NCBI RefSeq assembly: GCF_000756305.1 | Contig: NZ_JRFE01000014.1 | Span: forward strand, 666,220-730,219 | Direction: 5' to 3' | Origin: Myxosarcina sp. GI1 | GTDB lineage: Bacteria > Cyanobacteriota > Cyanobacteriia > Cyanobacteriales > Xenococcaceae | DNA: 64,000 nt | Part shown: positions 1 through 9,458 of the stretch, piece by piece | How the letters are laid out: every line of letters starts with the position of its first letter | How positions within the stretch are numbered: the stretch's first letter is position 1 | Translations under genes and position numbers: made by a program | The notes under the pieces: generated by a model | Database searches by the model: none | Seen by the model: only the letters and a program-made list of their open reading frames with translations | Told to the model about the DNA's origin: nothing

Positions 1-145
1 GAGCCACCATCGCTACCGTACCTTCATCCCAATCTCTCAGGGGCAAAGAGCCTGAATTGTATCCATAAAGAATTAGAGCGGCGATGAGTAAACCTACCCA
101 CCATAGGCAATCGCGATTAATTTTTTTATTCGTCTGGATAGCCAC
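1..145 (-). CDS. Partial membrane glycosyltransferase (GT39/ArnT-like), N-terminal end
   Basis: Only the first 48 or so codons are inside the window; the gene runs off the left edge. The minus-strand frame reads a short basic stretch, then a hydrophobic segment (CLWWVGLLIAALILYGY), then LPLRDWDEGTVAMVA. The pattern TM helix followed by an R-D-W-D-E-G-x-x-A motif is typical of the first periplasmic loop of GT-C type lipid-linked sugar transferases (dolichyl-phosphate-mannose transferase/ArnT family), where the acidic pair is part of the active site. No ATG precedes the membrane helix, so the likely start is GTG at 143-145, overlapping the end of ssb by about 20 bases. The overlap suggests co-transcription with ssb. 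The family call rests on a short stretch and is moderately certain. Confidence 0.6.
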   Translation of the reverse strand, partial: MAIQTNKKINRDCLWWVGLLIAALILYGYNSGSLPLRDWDEGTVAMVA

Positions 146-488
146 TAACCATGCCAGAATCGCTATCATTTTTCGAGCCTAAAAGTTCCAGGCGATCGAC
201 TCTAATCACGGGGCGAGAACGCTGGATGCTGCTATTATTGCGGTCTGCCCAAGTATCTATTTTTAAAGATCCCTGAATGCCAATTAATTTGCCCTTACGG
301 ACATAGTTACCCGCTATTTCTGCGGTTTTACCCCAAATTTCTAAGTTAAACCAGTCTGGTTTATCGTTGTTGCGGCTGCGGCGATCTACTGCCAGAGGCA
401 ATTTACACAACATCGATCCCGACTGAAAGTGGATGATTTCTGGTTCGGCACCAGCACGACCGACTAAATTGACGACATTAAGACCCAT
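126..488 (-). CDS. ssb: Single-stranded DNA-binding protein
   Basis: 120-residue protein with the single OB-fold of bacterial SSB: MGLNVVNLVGRAGAEPEI at the N-terminus, a LPLAVDRRSRN strand, DWFNLEIWGKTAEIAGNYVRKGKLIGIQGSLKIDTW in the middle and a final VDRLELLG strand. It coats single-stranded DNA during replication, repair and recombination. The length fits the short cyanobacterial SSBs. The C-terminus (GMVSGYPDE) is acidic only at its last residues and lacks the classic DDDIPF tip used for partner binding in E. coli. The frame downstream overlaps with a membrane glycosyltransferase start. Confidence 0.93.
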   Translation of the reverse strand: MGLNVVNLVGRAGAEPEIIHFQSGSMLCKLPLAVDRRSRNNDKPDWFNLEIWGKTAEIAGNYVRKGKLIGIQGSLKIDTWADRNNSSIQRSRPVIRVDRLELLGSKNDSDSGMVSGYPDE

Positions 489-577
489 AATTCGTTTGAT
501 AGTATTAATGAACTAATAATGTGCTTTAGTTTAGCAAATTATAGTTAACTTTATAGCTCGAAGTTAGTGCTATCGAC

Positions 578-1858
578 CTAAGTTTTTAATTGCGAAATTT
601 TGAGTTTTAACTCCTCAATTGTTGCTAGTAACTCGCTTTGAGAGAGCGTCTGCTGCTCTCCCGATGACAGCCACTTTAAGTTTACAGTTCCCTTTTCTGC
701 TTCGGCTTCACCCAAAACCAGACAGGCAAAAGCATTACTGCGATCGGCTCGTTTGAACTGTTTGCCAAAAGCACTACCGCTCAAGTCTAGTTCGACTTTC
801 AAACCAGCACCGCGTAGTTTTTGAGCCAAAACTAATCCCTGTGCTTCGGCGCGATCGCCTCTAGAAACAAGATAAAATTCTGGAGCTTCGGAAGGAGCCG
901 CTTGTAATTTTTGTAGCAGTAAAACCAACCTTTCCATACCGATTGCCCATCCTACCGCTTGCGTATCGGGACCGCCTAATTCGGCAACCAAGCCATCGTA
1001 ACGACCACCGCCACATACGGTTGCTTGCGCTCCCAACTCATCTGAAACCATTTCAAAGGCGGTATGAGTGTAGTAATCTAAACCCCTAACCAAACAGTGA
1101 TTGATAACGTATTTAATTTCTAAATCTCTTAGTAACTGCAAAACTCGATCGAAGTGTGTTCTGGATTCTTTACCGAGACTATCGATTATTTTCGGAGCAT
1201 TGCGAGCAATTTCTTTAGTTTTAGGATCTTTGCTATCTAAAATTCTTAACGGGTTGCGAGTTAAACGCTCTTGAGAATCTTTATCTAAGTCATTTTGATA
1301 GGGAGTTAAATAGTTAACTAAAGCTTCTCGATAGTTTTGGCGGTCTTCTGCTGTGCCAACCGAGTTAAGCTCTAGCTTGAGACTCTTCAAACCCAAAGTC
1401 TGTAAAATATCTGTAGCTAAAGCAATAACCTCTACATCAGCACGAGGAGCATCACTGCCGAGTAACTCCAGCCCAATCTGATGAAACTGCCTTTGGCGAC
1501 CAGCTTGGGGACGTTCGTAGCGAAACATCGATCCTTGATACCACAAACGCTGTACTCCTCCCTGAGCGTAGAGTTTGTTGCTAATAAAAGCCCTGACTAC
1601 TCCTGCAGTACCTTCAGGACGCAAAGTAATCGAGCGATCGCCGCGAGTGGTAAACGTATACATTTCTTTAGCTACCACATCAGTAGCTTCGCCAATACCT
1701 CTTTCAAACAACGAAGTTTGTTCTATAATTGGCGGACGTATTTCTTTATAGACGGCTCGTGCCAGTATTTGCCGAACCACAGCTTCGATTGCTTGCCAGT
1801 AGTCAACTTCATCTGGCAAAATATCTCGCGTTCCTCGTAAAGCTTGAATTTCTTCCAT
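578..1858 (-). CDS. hisS: Histidyl-tRNA synthetase
   Basis: Class II aminoacyl-tRNA synthetase charging tRNA-His. Visible motifs are IQALRGTRDILPDE near the N-terminus, motif 2 (FRYERPQAGRQRQFHQ), the histidine-binding LVRGLDYYTHTAFE, and motif 3 (AVGWAIGMERL), followed by a C-terminal anticodon-binding domain of about 90 residues. The longest frame starts at 1927, but the family normally begins just before IQALRGTRDILP, so the ATG at 1856-1858 (MEEIQALRG) is the better start, giving 426 residues. The extra 23 residues upstream are not conserved in the family as I know it. Confidence 0.95.
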   Translation of the reverse strand: MEEIQALRGTRDILPDEVDYWQAIEAVVRQILARAVYKEIRPPIIEQTSLFERGIGEATDVVAKEMYTFTTRGDRSITLRPEGTAGVVRAFISNKLYAQGGVQRLWYQGSMFRYERPQAGRQRQFHQIGLELLGSDAPRADVEVIALATDILQTLGLKSLKLELNSVGTAEDRQNYREALVNYLTPYQNDLDKDSQERLTRNPLRILDSKDPKTKEIARNAPKIIDSLGKESRTHFDRVLQLLRDLEIKYVINHCLVRGLDYYTHTAFEMVSDELGAQATVCGGGRYDGLVAELGGPDTQAVGWAIGMERLVLLLQKLQAAPSEAPEFYLVSRGDRAEAQGLVLAQKLRGAGLKVELDLSGSAFGKQFKRADRSNAFACLVLGEAEAEKGTVNLKWLSSGEQQTLSQSELLATIEELKLKISQLKT

Positions 1859-2189
1859 CTCGTAATTGCTAAATATTGTTTTATTTAAAATGTAACGGCA
1901 AACCTTTATATCTTTTTTTGACGACAAGTAGCCTGCTTTTTTTTAGCATTATCATTTAGCTATCGTGCGATCGCTCGTCGTTTATAAACCTCGAAGGTTT
2001 TATGTAAATTCTCTCGTTCGTGTAATTTTATAGACAGTTTTTAAATTTAAACAATCTTCATCAAAAGCACAATTTGCTTTATTAAAATAAAACCATAATT
2101 ATTTTTGGTGCGTGTTAACATCTAAGTAATCATACGTAAATAAAAATATGTTAGTAAGTTAAGAACTAGTATTTTTGCCGATTGCGGTA
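1859..2189. other. Intergenic region between hisS and the Trp-rich gene
   Basis: About 330 bases of AT-rich sequence. I see no credible small gene. A weak 6-bp hairpin (AAACCT/AGGTTT, about 1986-2000) and a HIP1-like site are the only recognisable elements. The minus-strand promoter of hisS should lie here. Confidence 0.5.
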
Positions 2190-2468
2190 CTAAATATAAA
2201 TGTTTCGATCGCTCGTAGCGGTTTCTAAATGCTCTATTTCCTGCAAACTTTTCCAACCAGCCAGCCATAAAGATTCGTCTTTAAGCTGTGCGGCGTTGAG
2301 CCAAAAACGAGTTTGAGAATCGCAGGAGGCAACCATCTCGGCAAATACCCACTTACCCCGATCTTGGCGATCGGCTACCTGAAAATGTCGCCACCCCCAA
2401 GTTTTTTGTCTGGCAGTCCATTTAGAACCTAGTAAATAAGGGAACTTCTGCTTTTGTTTTTTCGACAT
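2190..2468 (-). CDS. Small Trp-rich protein, TIGR02450/DUF2389 family
   Basis: 92 residues with seven tryptophans: LLGSKWTARQKTWGWRHFQV, then DRGKWVFAEMVASCDSQTRFWLNAAQLKDESLWLAGWKSLQE. This matches the TIGR02450 Trp-rich conserved family as I remember it, found in cyanobacteria and some proteobacteria. Function unknown. No signal peptide or membrane segment is present, so it should be cytoplasmic. It is transcribed away from the polysaccharide export gene that follows, so the two probably have divergent promoters in the 70-base gap. Confidence 0.8.
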   Translation of the reverse strand: MSKKQKQKFPYLLGSKWTARQKTWGWRHFQVADRQDRGKWVFAEMVASCDSQTRFWLNAAQLKDESLWLAGWKSLQEIEHLETATSDRNIYI

Positions 2469-2538
2469 TTTAACTTACAGAGATAATAATGATAGTTTAG
2501 TCGCAATAATGTAGTTTTAAAATCGCGATCTTTATTTT

Positions 2539-4137
2539 ATGAATCTTAAATTTGCTTGGTATAAATTATTTTTAACAAAAGTCAATCGTGTTGGTGCAAT
2601 CGCTCTAATTCTTGCTTTAACAACTGCTAGTTTACCCGCGCTCGCTCAAGAGAATGACTCTCTCGAAAACGATACGTTGGAGTTACAAGATCCCGACTCT
2701 CTCGATGACTCATCAACTCCTGAAAGATTGCCAATTGGTGATTTTTCCAAGCCTTTACCCAGATTAAATTCTGATGAATCTAGTCCCGTAGACGGTCCAG
2801 TTCTTCCTGCTACAGCTAGCGATAGCTCAGAATTTGCCACTGAAGAAACAGCCTATACTCTCGGTGCTGGCGATCGAATCGCCTTAAATATTTTTCAGGT
2901 AGAAGAATATAGTGGTGAATATCCCGTAGCAGTAGACGGTACGATCAATTTACCTTTAGTAGGTGGAGTAAATGTTAGCGGGCTTACGCTGGCAGAAACT
3001 TCCGATGCGGTTTCTAAGAAATATGCTACATATCTCAAACGTCCGATTGTAACTGTAGGTCTGATTGCTCCTCGTCCCCTCAAGATTGCTGTCTCTGGAG
3101 AGGTAGATAATCCTGGTTCTTACGAAGTTCCTCTAACTGGAGAAAATCAAAAGTTCCCTACTGTCACCGATATGATCGAGCAGGCAGGAGGAATCAATAC
3201 TATTGCCGATGTACGTAACGTTAGAGTCCAAAGAACAATTAAAGACAAAGAAGTAGTATTCAACGCTAATCTTTGGGATCTTTTGACTAAAGGAGCAATC
3301 AGACAGGATATTTCTTTGCGAGATGGCGATACAGTTTTCGTGCCTACTACTGACGAAATTAGTACTTCAGAACTAGCAAGGTTGTCTCAAGCTAGCTTTG
3401 GTTTGCAGGTAGACGAACCAATTAGCGTAGCAGTAGTGGGAGAAGTTTATCGTCCTGGTTCTCACACCGTAGAACCAGAACAGCTTACTAGTGGCAATAA
3501 TAACCTCAATGATGTCAAGCCATCTCTGCCTCCCAGACTTACTCAAGCTATCGGCGCGGCACAAGGAATCAAACCTCTTGCCGATGTTAGAGAAGTAGCA
3601 ATCTATCGTAAAGCTTGGGACGGTTCGGAAAAACTGATTGCCGTTAATCTTTGGGAACTAATTCAGTCAGGAGATACAAGTCAAGACGTAATTTTGCAAG
3701 AGGGCGATCGCATTGTCATTCCTCAAGCTGAAGCTATAGCCAAGGAAGACATAGATTTAATTGCAACCGCTAGTTACGCTCGCGATACGATTACTGTTAA
3801 CGTAGTCGGCGAAGTAACAAGTCCTGGAGCGCAACAAGTACAGCCCAACACTCCTTTAAACCAAGCGATATTGGCAGCAGGCGGCTTTGACAATCAAAGA
3901 GCCGACACCAGTGACGTAGAATTAGTTAGACTACAACCCAACGGTACAGTGGATAAACGGGAAATCAAGGTCGATCTCTCATCGGGTATCGACGACGAAA
4001 CTAATCCAACCTTGCGCCATAACGATGTCGTGGTTGTCAATCGCTCTGGTGTAACCAAAGGTACAGATGCTGCTGGCAAAATTTTAAGCCCAATTGGCGG
4101 AGCTTTAGGCATAATTAGATTATTCTTTGGTTTCTAA
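2539..4137 (+). CDS. Polysaccharide export protein (Wza-like, SLBB domains)
   Basis: 532 residues. A signal peptide is clear (residues 16-36, hydrophobic core followed by PALA before QEN), so the protein is exported. A Poly_export domain occupies about residues 105-185 (YTLGAGDRIALNIFQVEEYSGEYPVAVDGTI split over two strands), followed by three SLBB-like repeats near 185-275, 295-395 and 415-510, each with a V-x-G-E-V-x-x-P-G start. This is the architecture of outer-membrane channels for capsular and extracellular polysaccharide. No lipobox cysteine is seen, unlike E. coli Wza. The next gene encodes the matching inner-membrane Wzc-like co-polymerase, so the two likely form one export complex and one operon. 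Confidence 0.9.
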   Translation: MNLKFAWYKLFLTKVNRVGAIALILALTTASLPALAQENDSLENDTLELQDPDSLDDSSTPERLPIGDFSKPLPRLNSDESSPVDGPVLPATASDSSEFATEETAYTLGAGDRIALNIFQVEEYSGEYPVAVDGTINLPLVGGVNVSGLTLAETSDAVSKKYATYLKRPIVTVGLIAPRPLKIAVSGEVDNPGSYEVPLTGENQKFPTVTDMIEQAGGINTIADVRNVRVQRTIKDKEVVFNANLWDLLTKGAIRQDISLRDGDTVFVPTTDEISTSELARLSQASFGLQVDEPISVAVVGEVYRPGSHTVEPEQLTSGNNNLNDVKPSLPPRLTQAIGAAQGIKPLADVREVAIYRKAWDGSEKLIAVNLWELIQSGDTSQDVILQEGDRIVIPQAEAIAKEDIDLIATASYARDTITVNVVGEVTSPGAQQVQPNTPLNQAILAAGGFDNQRADTSDVELVRLQPNGTVDKREIKVDLSSGIDDETNPTLRHNDVVVVNRSGVTKGTDAAGKILSPIGGALGIIRLFFGF

Positions 4138-4243
4138 TCCAAATATTTACTATCATTTACTATTGTTGCCTCAGCACTATGGGGCAGCAATACGTTACTA
4201 TGCCACTAGCAAAAATTAATTTGTGTTGTGAGGATTAGCGATC

Positions 4244-6598
4244 GTGACAGATACAGGTTCCGACCGTCCTGTTTATTCAGCCATCTTAAATGGACGTGGC
4301 GATAGCAATGAAGTCAAAAATGGCAACCACAGCTATGCCCATGTTTTACCTGTTGCCAACACTACTTCAATAGATGAAGACGAAGACAGTATCGATCTAC
4401 GTCAGCTTGCCACTGTATTCAAACATCGGTTGCGGCTAATTTTAGCTATAGCTCTCGGCTCGACTATAGTTTCAGCAATTTTGACCTTTATTCAGGAGCC
4501 TATATACAAAGGTAGCTTTCAGCTCTTGGTCGAACCAGTAACTCAAGATGAACAAAGCAGTCCTTTGGAGATTTTGTCTCAAGAATCGTCTGGTTTGGAT
4601 TATGAAACTCAAATAGAAGTGTTGAGAAGTCCTAAAGTATTAACACCAATAATTGCCGAGCTTAATGCAAAATATCCCGAACTTGAATATAAAGATTTAA
4701 TCATACCTAAAGACTCTCCTTTAGAAATCGAACAGTTAGATCGCACCAAAATATTAGAGGTATCTTATATTGACGAAGACCCTCAGAAAATTCAGTTTGT
4801 ACTCAGTCGCCTCGCAGAGTCTTATTTAGCTTATTCCATAGATGAAAGAAAAGTTCAAGTTAAGCAGGGTATTGATTTTGTAGACCAACAGCTACCGAGA
4901 GTTAGAGCTAGAGTAGATGAGTTGCAGGCTGAACTACAAAGATTTCGGCAAAAATACAATTTGCTCGATCCTCAAGGTAGAGCGGTATTTTTAGCGGAAA
5001 AACAAAGCAGCTTTGAAGATAAATACTTTGAAACTCAGGGAGAGCTTAACGAAACTACCTCTCTCTACAATTTGCTTCAGAAACAGCTAGGATTGCAGCC
5101 TCAAGAAGCATTAGCTGCTAGTTATCTCAGCGAATCTCCTCGATACCAAAACTTGCTCGATCGACTACAGGAAGTAGAAGTCGAGCTAGCCCAAGAGTCG
5201 GCTCGTTTTTTACCCGATAACCCTAACATTCAAGTACTTCAAGATAAAAGAAATGAATTATTGCCTTTACTGCAAAAAGAAGCAGGAGCAATTTTCGGCG
5301 ACAATCTATCAGATTTAATTGACAACAAATCTAATATTTCCTCTCCAAGCACTCTAAGACTAGATTTAAGCAAGCAATATATAGAAGCAGCCAATCAAAT
5401 TCAAATTTTAACTATTAGAGAACAGTCATTAAAAAGTGCACTCTCCAAACTCGAACGACAAACTGAGCTAATGCCAGTCATCGCTCGTCAATACACGGAC
5501 TTGGAAAGAGAGCTAATGGTAGCAACCGAAAGTCTCAATCGCTTTCTTGCCGCTCAAGAGGAGCTACAGCTTGAAGGAGCCAAACAAGGTTCTCCCTGGC
5601 AGACAATTGCTCCCCCCATTTTGGCAGAAAATCCTGTCTCACCAAATCCACCGCGAAATTTACTACTGGGTTTATTTGGTGGTGTGCTATTGGGGTTGGG
5701 AACGGCTTTGTTAGCAGAACGTCTCGATCCCGTATTCCATTCTACGGAAGAATTAAAAGAAAGCGTGCAGTTGCCAATTCTTGGAGAAATTCCCGTACAA
5801 ACGGATCTCAAGCCTTTAGACGAGTTAGAAACTGCTAAAACTCAAAAATTCAGCTTTCCTCAATTGCAAATAGGTAACAAAAGCCTGAATATTAATACTT
5901 CAGCCTCTAGCGATCGTGCAGAAACTCCTAGTTCTTGGCAAGGATCTTCTCCTTTTATCGAAGCATTTCGTTCCTTAAACACCAATATTAGATTACTAGG
6001 TTCGGATACTTCGATTCGTTCGATTGTTATTAGTTCTTCTATTCCTTCGGAAGGAAAATCAACTATTTCTAGCCATTTAGCACAAGCGGCGGCGGCAATG
6101 GGACAAAAAGTGCTGTTAATTGATGCCGATTTGCGTCGTCCACAGGTTCACCGCTGGATTGGAGTTGAAAATAAAGCAGGATTGAGCAATATTTTGGCTA
6201 CGGGTTTAAACATAGAAGAAGCAATAATTAAAGTACCTCAGTGGGAAAACCTCTCGGTAATTACCGCAGGAGATATACCTCCCGATCCCACTCGCCTGCT
6301 TTCGTCACAAAAAATGCAGCAGTTAATGGATAAGCTAAAAAGCGAACCCGATTACGATCTGATTATCTATGATACTCCTCCTATACTAGGATTTGCCGAT
6401 GGACGTATTTTGGCTTCTCGTACCAACGGAGTGGTATTGGTAGTCAGAATTGGTACTACCGATCGCGCCCTACTCAAGCAAAACATTGATAATATCAGAG
6501 TATATAATGTTCCTGTTTTGGGTATAGTTGCCAACCAGGTCAATCGCAGTTCTCGCGGCTACCATTACTACAATCACTATTATACAGATAGAAAATAA
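4244..6598 (+). CDS. Polysaccharide co-polymerase with tyrosine autokinase domain (Wzc-like)
   Basis: 784 residues from a GTG start. The order is Wzz chain-length domain with a first membrane helix at about 65-85, a long periplasmic coiled-coil region (about 150-450), a second helix at about 470-493 (NLLLGLFGGVLLGLGTALL), then a cytoplasmic BY-kinase domain. Kinase motifs: Walker A (SSIPSEGKSTISS, near 600), Walker A-prime (VLLIDADLRRP) and Walker B (DLIIYDTPP). The C-terminus carries a tyrosine cluster (YHYYNHYY), the usual autophosphorylation target. It controls chain length and export of extracellular polysaccharide with the Wza-like protein encoded 106 bases upstream. All key motifs are intact. 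Confidence 0.93.
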   Translation: MTDTGSDRPVYSAILNGRGDSNEVKNGNHSYAHVLPVANTTSIDEDEDSIDLRQLATVFKHRLRLILAIALGSTIVSAILTFIQEPIYKGSFQLLVEPVTQDEQSSPLEILSQESSGLDYETQIEVLRSPKVLTPIIAELNAKYPELEYKDLIIPKDSPLEIEQLDRTKILEVSYIDEDPQKIQFVLSRLAESYLAYSIDERKVQVKQGIDFVDQQLPRVRARVDELQAELQRFRQKYNLLDPQGRAVFLAEKQSSFEDKYFETQGELNETTSLYNLLQKQLGLQPQEALAASYLSESPRYQNLLDRLQEVEVELAQESARFLPDNPNIQVLQDKRNELLPLLQKEAGAIFGDNLSDLIDNKSNISSPSTLRLDLSKQYIEAANQIQILTIREQSLKSALSKLERQTELMPVIARQYTDLERELMVATESLNRFLAAQEELQLEGAKQGSPWQTIAPPILAENPVSPNPPRNLLLGLFGGVLLGLGTALLAERLDPVFHSTEELKESVQLPILGEIPVQTDLKPLDELETAKTQKFSFPQLQIGNKSLNINTSASSDRAETPSSWQGSSPFIEAFRSLNTNIRLLGSDTSIRSIVISSSIPSEGKSTISSHLAQAAAAMGQKVLLIDADLRRPQVHRWIGVENKAGLSNILATGLNIEEAIIKVPQWENLSVITAGDIPPDPTRLLSSQKMQQLMDKLKSEPDYDLIIYDTPPILGFADGRILASRTNGVVLVVRIGTTDRALLKQNIDNIRVYNVPVLGIVANQVNRSSRGYHYYNHYYTDRK

Positions 6599-6638
6599 GC
6601 GATTATTTATTTGAGAAATCGCCAATTAAGTTAAAATT

Positions 6639-7157
6639 GTGAACTCACTAATTACTGCTTCTACTTTCTTCCTTACCTTATTGATGGTAATTGGATTATT
6701 TTTCTTTATTCGCGCTTCGGTTAAAGACCGAACTCGGCAAATACAACTGCGAGCAGTTGAGTCTATGGAGCTTTTAATCGAGCGACTGGGCGAGCATTTT
6801 GAAGCACGTGCCTATCAGCCTGTAGAAGTTAATGATGCTACCAAACAGTTGGCCTTTAAAGGTTTTGTCCGACCGAGCTGGTTTTTAGCGACCTTATTAA
6901 CAGTTTTGGCAACAGTCGGTCTATCTTGTATTGCCTTGGTGCTAGCGTTGCTGTTTCCCGCCTTTAGCAGTTGGTTCTGGTTGTTGCTGGTATTTGCACC
7001 AGTTGCAGGAATTTTTTACTGGCGTAAAGCAGGGCGCTGGGAAAAAGTGCTGCTAACGCCTGAAGCGGAAAGACAAATTTTAACTGTTACCGCTCATCGT
7101 GATGAATTGATTCAACTACAACTTAATTCTTCTTTTCAAGTAGTCACCGATCGGTAG
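6639..7157 (+). CDS. Cofactor assembly of complex C subunit B (CCB-type membrane protein)
   Basis: 172 residues starting at GTG. A membrane helix at residues 5-25 (FFLTLLMVIGLFFFIRASVKDRT) is followed by a soluble stretch, two more helices near 80-135, and a C-terminal soluble tail. The I-G-L-F-F-F-I-R-A-S-V-K-D-R-T signature is one I associate with cyanobacterial proteins annotated as cofactor assembly of complex C subunit B (CCB2/CCB4 type), which help attach the c' haem to cytochrome b6. The assignment is from memory of the family. It lies 40 bases after the Wzc-like gene and may share its transcript. Confidence 0.7.
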   Translation: MNSLITASTFFLTLLMVIGLFFFIRASVKDRTRQIQLRAVESMELLIERLGEHFEARAYQPVEVNDATKQLAFKGFVRPSWFLATLLTVLATVGLSCIALVLALLFPAFSSWFWLLLVFAPVAGIFYWRKAGRWEKVLLTPEAERQILTVTAHRDELIQLQLNSSFQVVTDR

Positions 7158-7193
7158 TATTGTTATTGTAGCTTGTAAGTAATAAAATAAAAT

Positions 7194-7217
7194 CAGGAGG
7201 TTTAATATAACCTCCTG
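7194..7217. terminator. Bidirectional hairpin between convergent genes
   Basis: A perfect 9-bp inverted repeat (CAGGAGGTT / AACCTCCTG) with a 6-base loop, sitting between two converging genes. Downstream T content is modest on both strands, so it may terminate both transcripts weakly. The arms contain an anti-Shine-Dalgarno-like pattern but no start codon follows. Confidence 0.6.
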
Positions 7218-7263
7218 TTAATTAAATTAGTTGTGGTTTTCCCTGAAGTTGTCTGTAGATAGC

Positions 7264-7587
7264 TCAATGTCTCATTGCCGTAGCAATAGCAGGTCTATCT
7301 GATTCGTGTAGGTCAATTGTTTGCAAACTGGGAAAAAGAAAATGATTCTCTTCTACATATTGCGCTCCAAATAAACCTTTTTCCGCCCAAAAATAACGAT
7401 CTGTAGTGTGTTCGTTTCTTTTTACTATTAATAAAGCGGGGGGAACGATATTGAGAGAAGCTATATATTTTCGAGCAGCTGTTACGGGTTTTTCTTCGCC
7501 ACTTTCAATATTATAATTTGGTACTAGCTCTAATATCTTGCGTCCCTCTTGGCGGCGGCGGCTCTTACGTTTGCGTTTTCTTGCCAA
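7264..7587 (-). CDS. DUF3155 domain protein
   Basis: 107 residues. The N-terminus is highly basic (MARKRKRKSRRRQEGRKI), followed by a conserved block: LELVPNYNIESGEEKPVTAARKYI, then PPALLIVKRNEHTTDRYFWAEKGLFGAQYVEENHFLFPSL. This pattern belongs to the cyanobacterial DUF3155 family. The basic head suggests nucleic acid or ribosome contact, but that is inference. No membrane segment. A clear SD-like GGAGG is present just upstream on the coding strand. Confidence 0.8.
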   Translation of the reverse strand: MARKRKRKSRRRQEGRKILELVPNYNIESGEEKPVTAARKYIASLNIVPPALLIVKRNEHTTDRYFWAEKGLFGAQYVEENHFLFPSLQTIDLHESDRPAIATAMRH

Positions 7588-7835
7588 TCCGTTTACCTCC
7601 TAGTTATTTTATTATTAAATATTTGTAATCATAGTTACAGAACACTCCGAAATTGTATCGTGATAAGCTTAAAAAATCAAGCATGTACACTAGTAGCAGT
7701 ATCGAGAACTATTAACTCAAAATCATGGCAAATTCTGGTTTTGGTTGCCGTTATTTGCAACTTAATGTTTTTAAACGAGATAATTTTTTCCTAATACTTC
7801 TTTACATTTAGCTGTGAAATTCGCCAAGATAAAAG

Positions 7836-9287
7836 TTGTTACAATTTTTATCCCTCGATAGCGAAACTATTGCTTGCTACTTAGCAAGCAATAGTACCGT
7901 TTCGCGTAACTTTAAGCCAATTTTGAGCTATCCTTTGGAAAACGCAGTCCTTCAAATCCGTATGTCTTATTCTCGTCTTGCCAGTGCCAAATTTGCTTCT
8001 CTGTGTCAATCTCAGATGTCTTTATTAGATTACAGAGTAGGTGATATTTGTAGTGTTGTCTATTTAACAACAGGACTGGGTAAAGATTGGCAAGAGCGAC
8101 TTTTTCCTTTTGCAATTTATCCGCAACGCGATCGCCACAGCTTTTATGAATTGCCGCCAATTAAATTATCGGAAATTTGGCAACAACCGAGCCAGTTATC
8201 AACTGCTTCAGCTTTGTTACCCCTTCAGAATCGCGACTCTCTTGCTGCTGCTACGATGAATCAATGGAGCGAGGACTTTCAGGGCAAACGATTGCTATTG
8301 CCGTTAATCTATGAAGAAAAAATTTTTGGTTTGTTAGTTGCCGAGCGTAAAGATCGCGACTGGCAGGAAACAGAGTTAGGACAAGTTGAAGAAATTGCCA
8401 GAACTATGGCGATTGCTAGATGGCTCGATTTACAACAGCAGTCTACTCAAAAGCAACTAGCGACACAACAAAAATTACGGCGACTCGATCGCGATCGCTT
8501 AGACGATTTGTTACATCAGTTACGCAACCCCCTAACGGCAATTAGAACCTTTAGCAAGCTCTTGCTCAAGCATTCTCTACCCGAAAAAGACAGCTCTATC
8601 GTCCAAAACATTCTCAAACAAGGCGATCGCTTCGCCGAATTGCTCGAACAATTTGAAGGAGAAATAGAGCGACATGAACCACGAGAAACTCTGACTCTTA
8701 GCGCGACTTCTATCCCATTATTAGAAGAAGATACTGTAGGCAGTAACTTTCTCTTACCCGAATCTACTACCAAATCGGCAACAGTAGAGTTAAACCAAAT
8801 TTTAGAACCTTTATTAATGGCGGTAGAAGCGATCGCCGAAGAAAGAAATATTACTCTAACTAATAATATTTCACCAGAATTACCTCTAGTTTATGGCGAT
8901 TTTAAAGGATTGAGAGAGGTTCTAAATAATCTAATCGATAATGCTTTAAAATATACATCTGCTGGCGGTAATGTAGAGATTGCCAGCTGTAAGCGATCGC
9001 ATTTAGAGCGAGAATGGCTGGGACTTGCTATCAAAGATAGTGGTTGCGGTATTAGTCCCCAAGATCGCGAACGTATTTTCGAGCGTCACTATCGCGGTAT
9101 TCAAGCAGAGGGAAATATTCCTGGTAGCGGTCTGGGATTAGCGATCGCTAAAGAGCTAATCGAGCAAATGCATGGTGAAATCGAACTAATTAGCCCTAAT
9201 GATTTATCAGCAGATAGCAATTTTTTGGGAACGACTTTTATTATTTGGCTGGAAATAGCTGATTCAGCAATGAACAATGAACAATGA
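7836..9287 (+). CDS. GAF-domain sensor histidine kinase (Hik2/CSK-like)
   Basis: About 483 residues if read from the TTG at 7836; an ATG further in (residue 43, MSYSRLAS) is an alternative start, so the N-terminus is uncertain. A GAF-like sensory region spans roughly residues 50-200. It is followed by a HisKA helix with H-box LLHQLRNPLTAIRTFSKLLLK (phospho-acceptor His near 230) and a HATPase domain with N-box (NNLIDNALKYT), G1 (DSGCGISP) and G2 (GSGLGLAIAKEL). No membrane segment is seen, so it is a soluble kinase. The H-box sequence resembles the cyanobacterial Hik2/chloroplast sensor kinase group, which responds to redox state; this subfamily call is from memory. No response regulator is adjacent. 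Confidence 0.85.
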   Translation: MLQFLSLDSETIACYLASNSTVSRNFKPILSYPLENAVLQIRMSYSRLASAKFASLCQSQMSLLDYRVGDICSVVYLTTGLGKDWQERLFPFAIYPQRDRHSFYELPPIKLSEIWQQPSQLSTASALLPLQNRDSLAAATMNQWSEDFQGKRLLLPLIYEEKIFGLLVAERKDRDWQETELGQVEEIARTMAIARWLDLQQQSTQKQLATQQKLRRLDRDRLDDLLHQLRNPLTAIRTFSKLLLKHSLPEKDSSIVQNILKQGDRFAELLEQFEGEIERHEPRETLTLSATSIPLLEEDTVGSNFLLPESTTKSATVELNQILEPLLMAVEAIAEERNITLTNNISPELPLVYGDFKGLREVLNNLIDNALKYTSAGGNVEIASCKRSHLEREWLGLAIKDSGCGISPQDRERIFERHYRGIQAEGNIPGSGLGLAIAKELIEQMHGEIELISPNDLSADSNFLGTTFIIWLEIADSAMNNEQ

Positions 9288-9288
9288 G
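9268..9288 (+). repeat. Heptamer tandem repeat (STRR-like)
   Basis: Three tandem copies of CAATGAA/CAATGAG cover the last codons and stop of the histidine kinase gene. Related TGAACAA heptamers recur near 50290-50310. Short tandemly repeated heptamers are common in cyanobacterial genomes. Confidence 0.5.
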
Positions 9289-9458
9289 CAGTCATCAACG
9301 TTCATTATTCACTGTTTACTGTTGACTGCTAACTTCTTATTATTTGTTGATACAGAGGTTTTAGACCAAATTAATTGTCAATTTTTAGCGATCGATTGTC
9401 CATTGATAATTGTGGCTCGATATCAGTAGTTACTCTCAAAAGCAAGATCTAAATTTAC

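Noticed and set aside
7549-7794. Plus-strand 81-codon frame with hydrophobic segments
   Set aside because: Its first part is antisense to the strongly supported DUF3155 gene and it has no recognisable motif.
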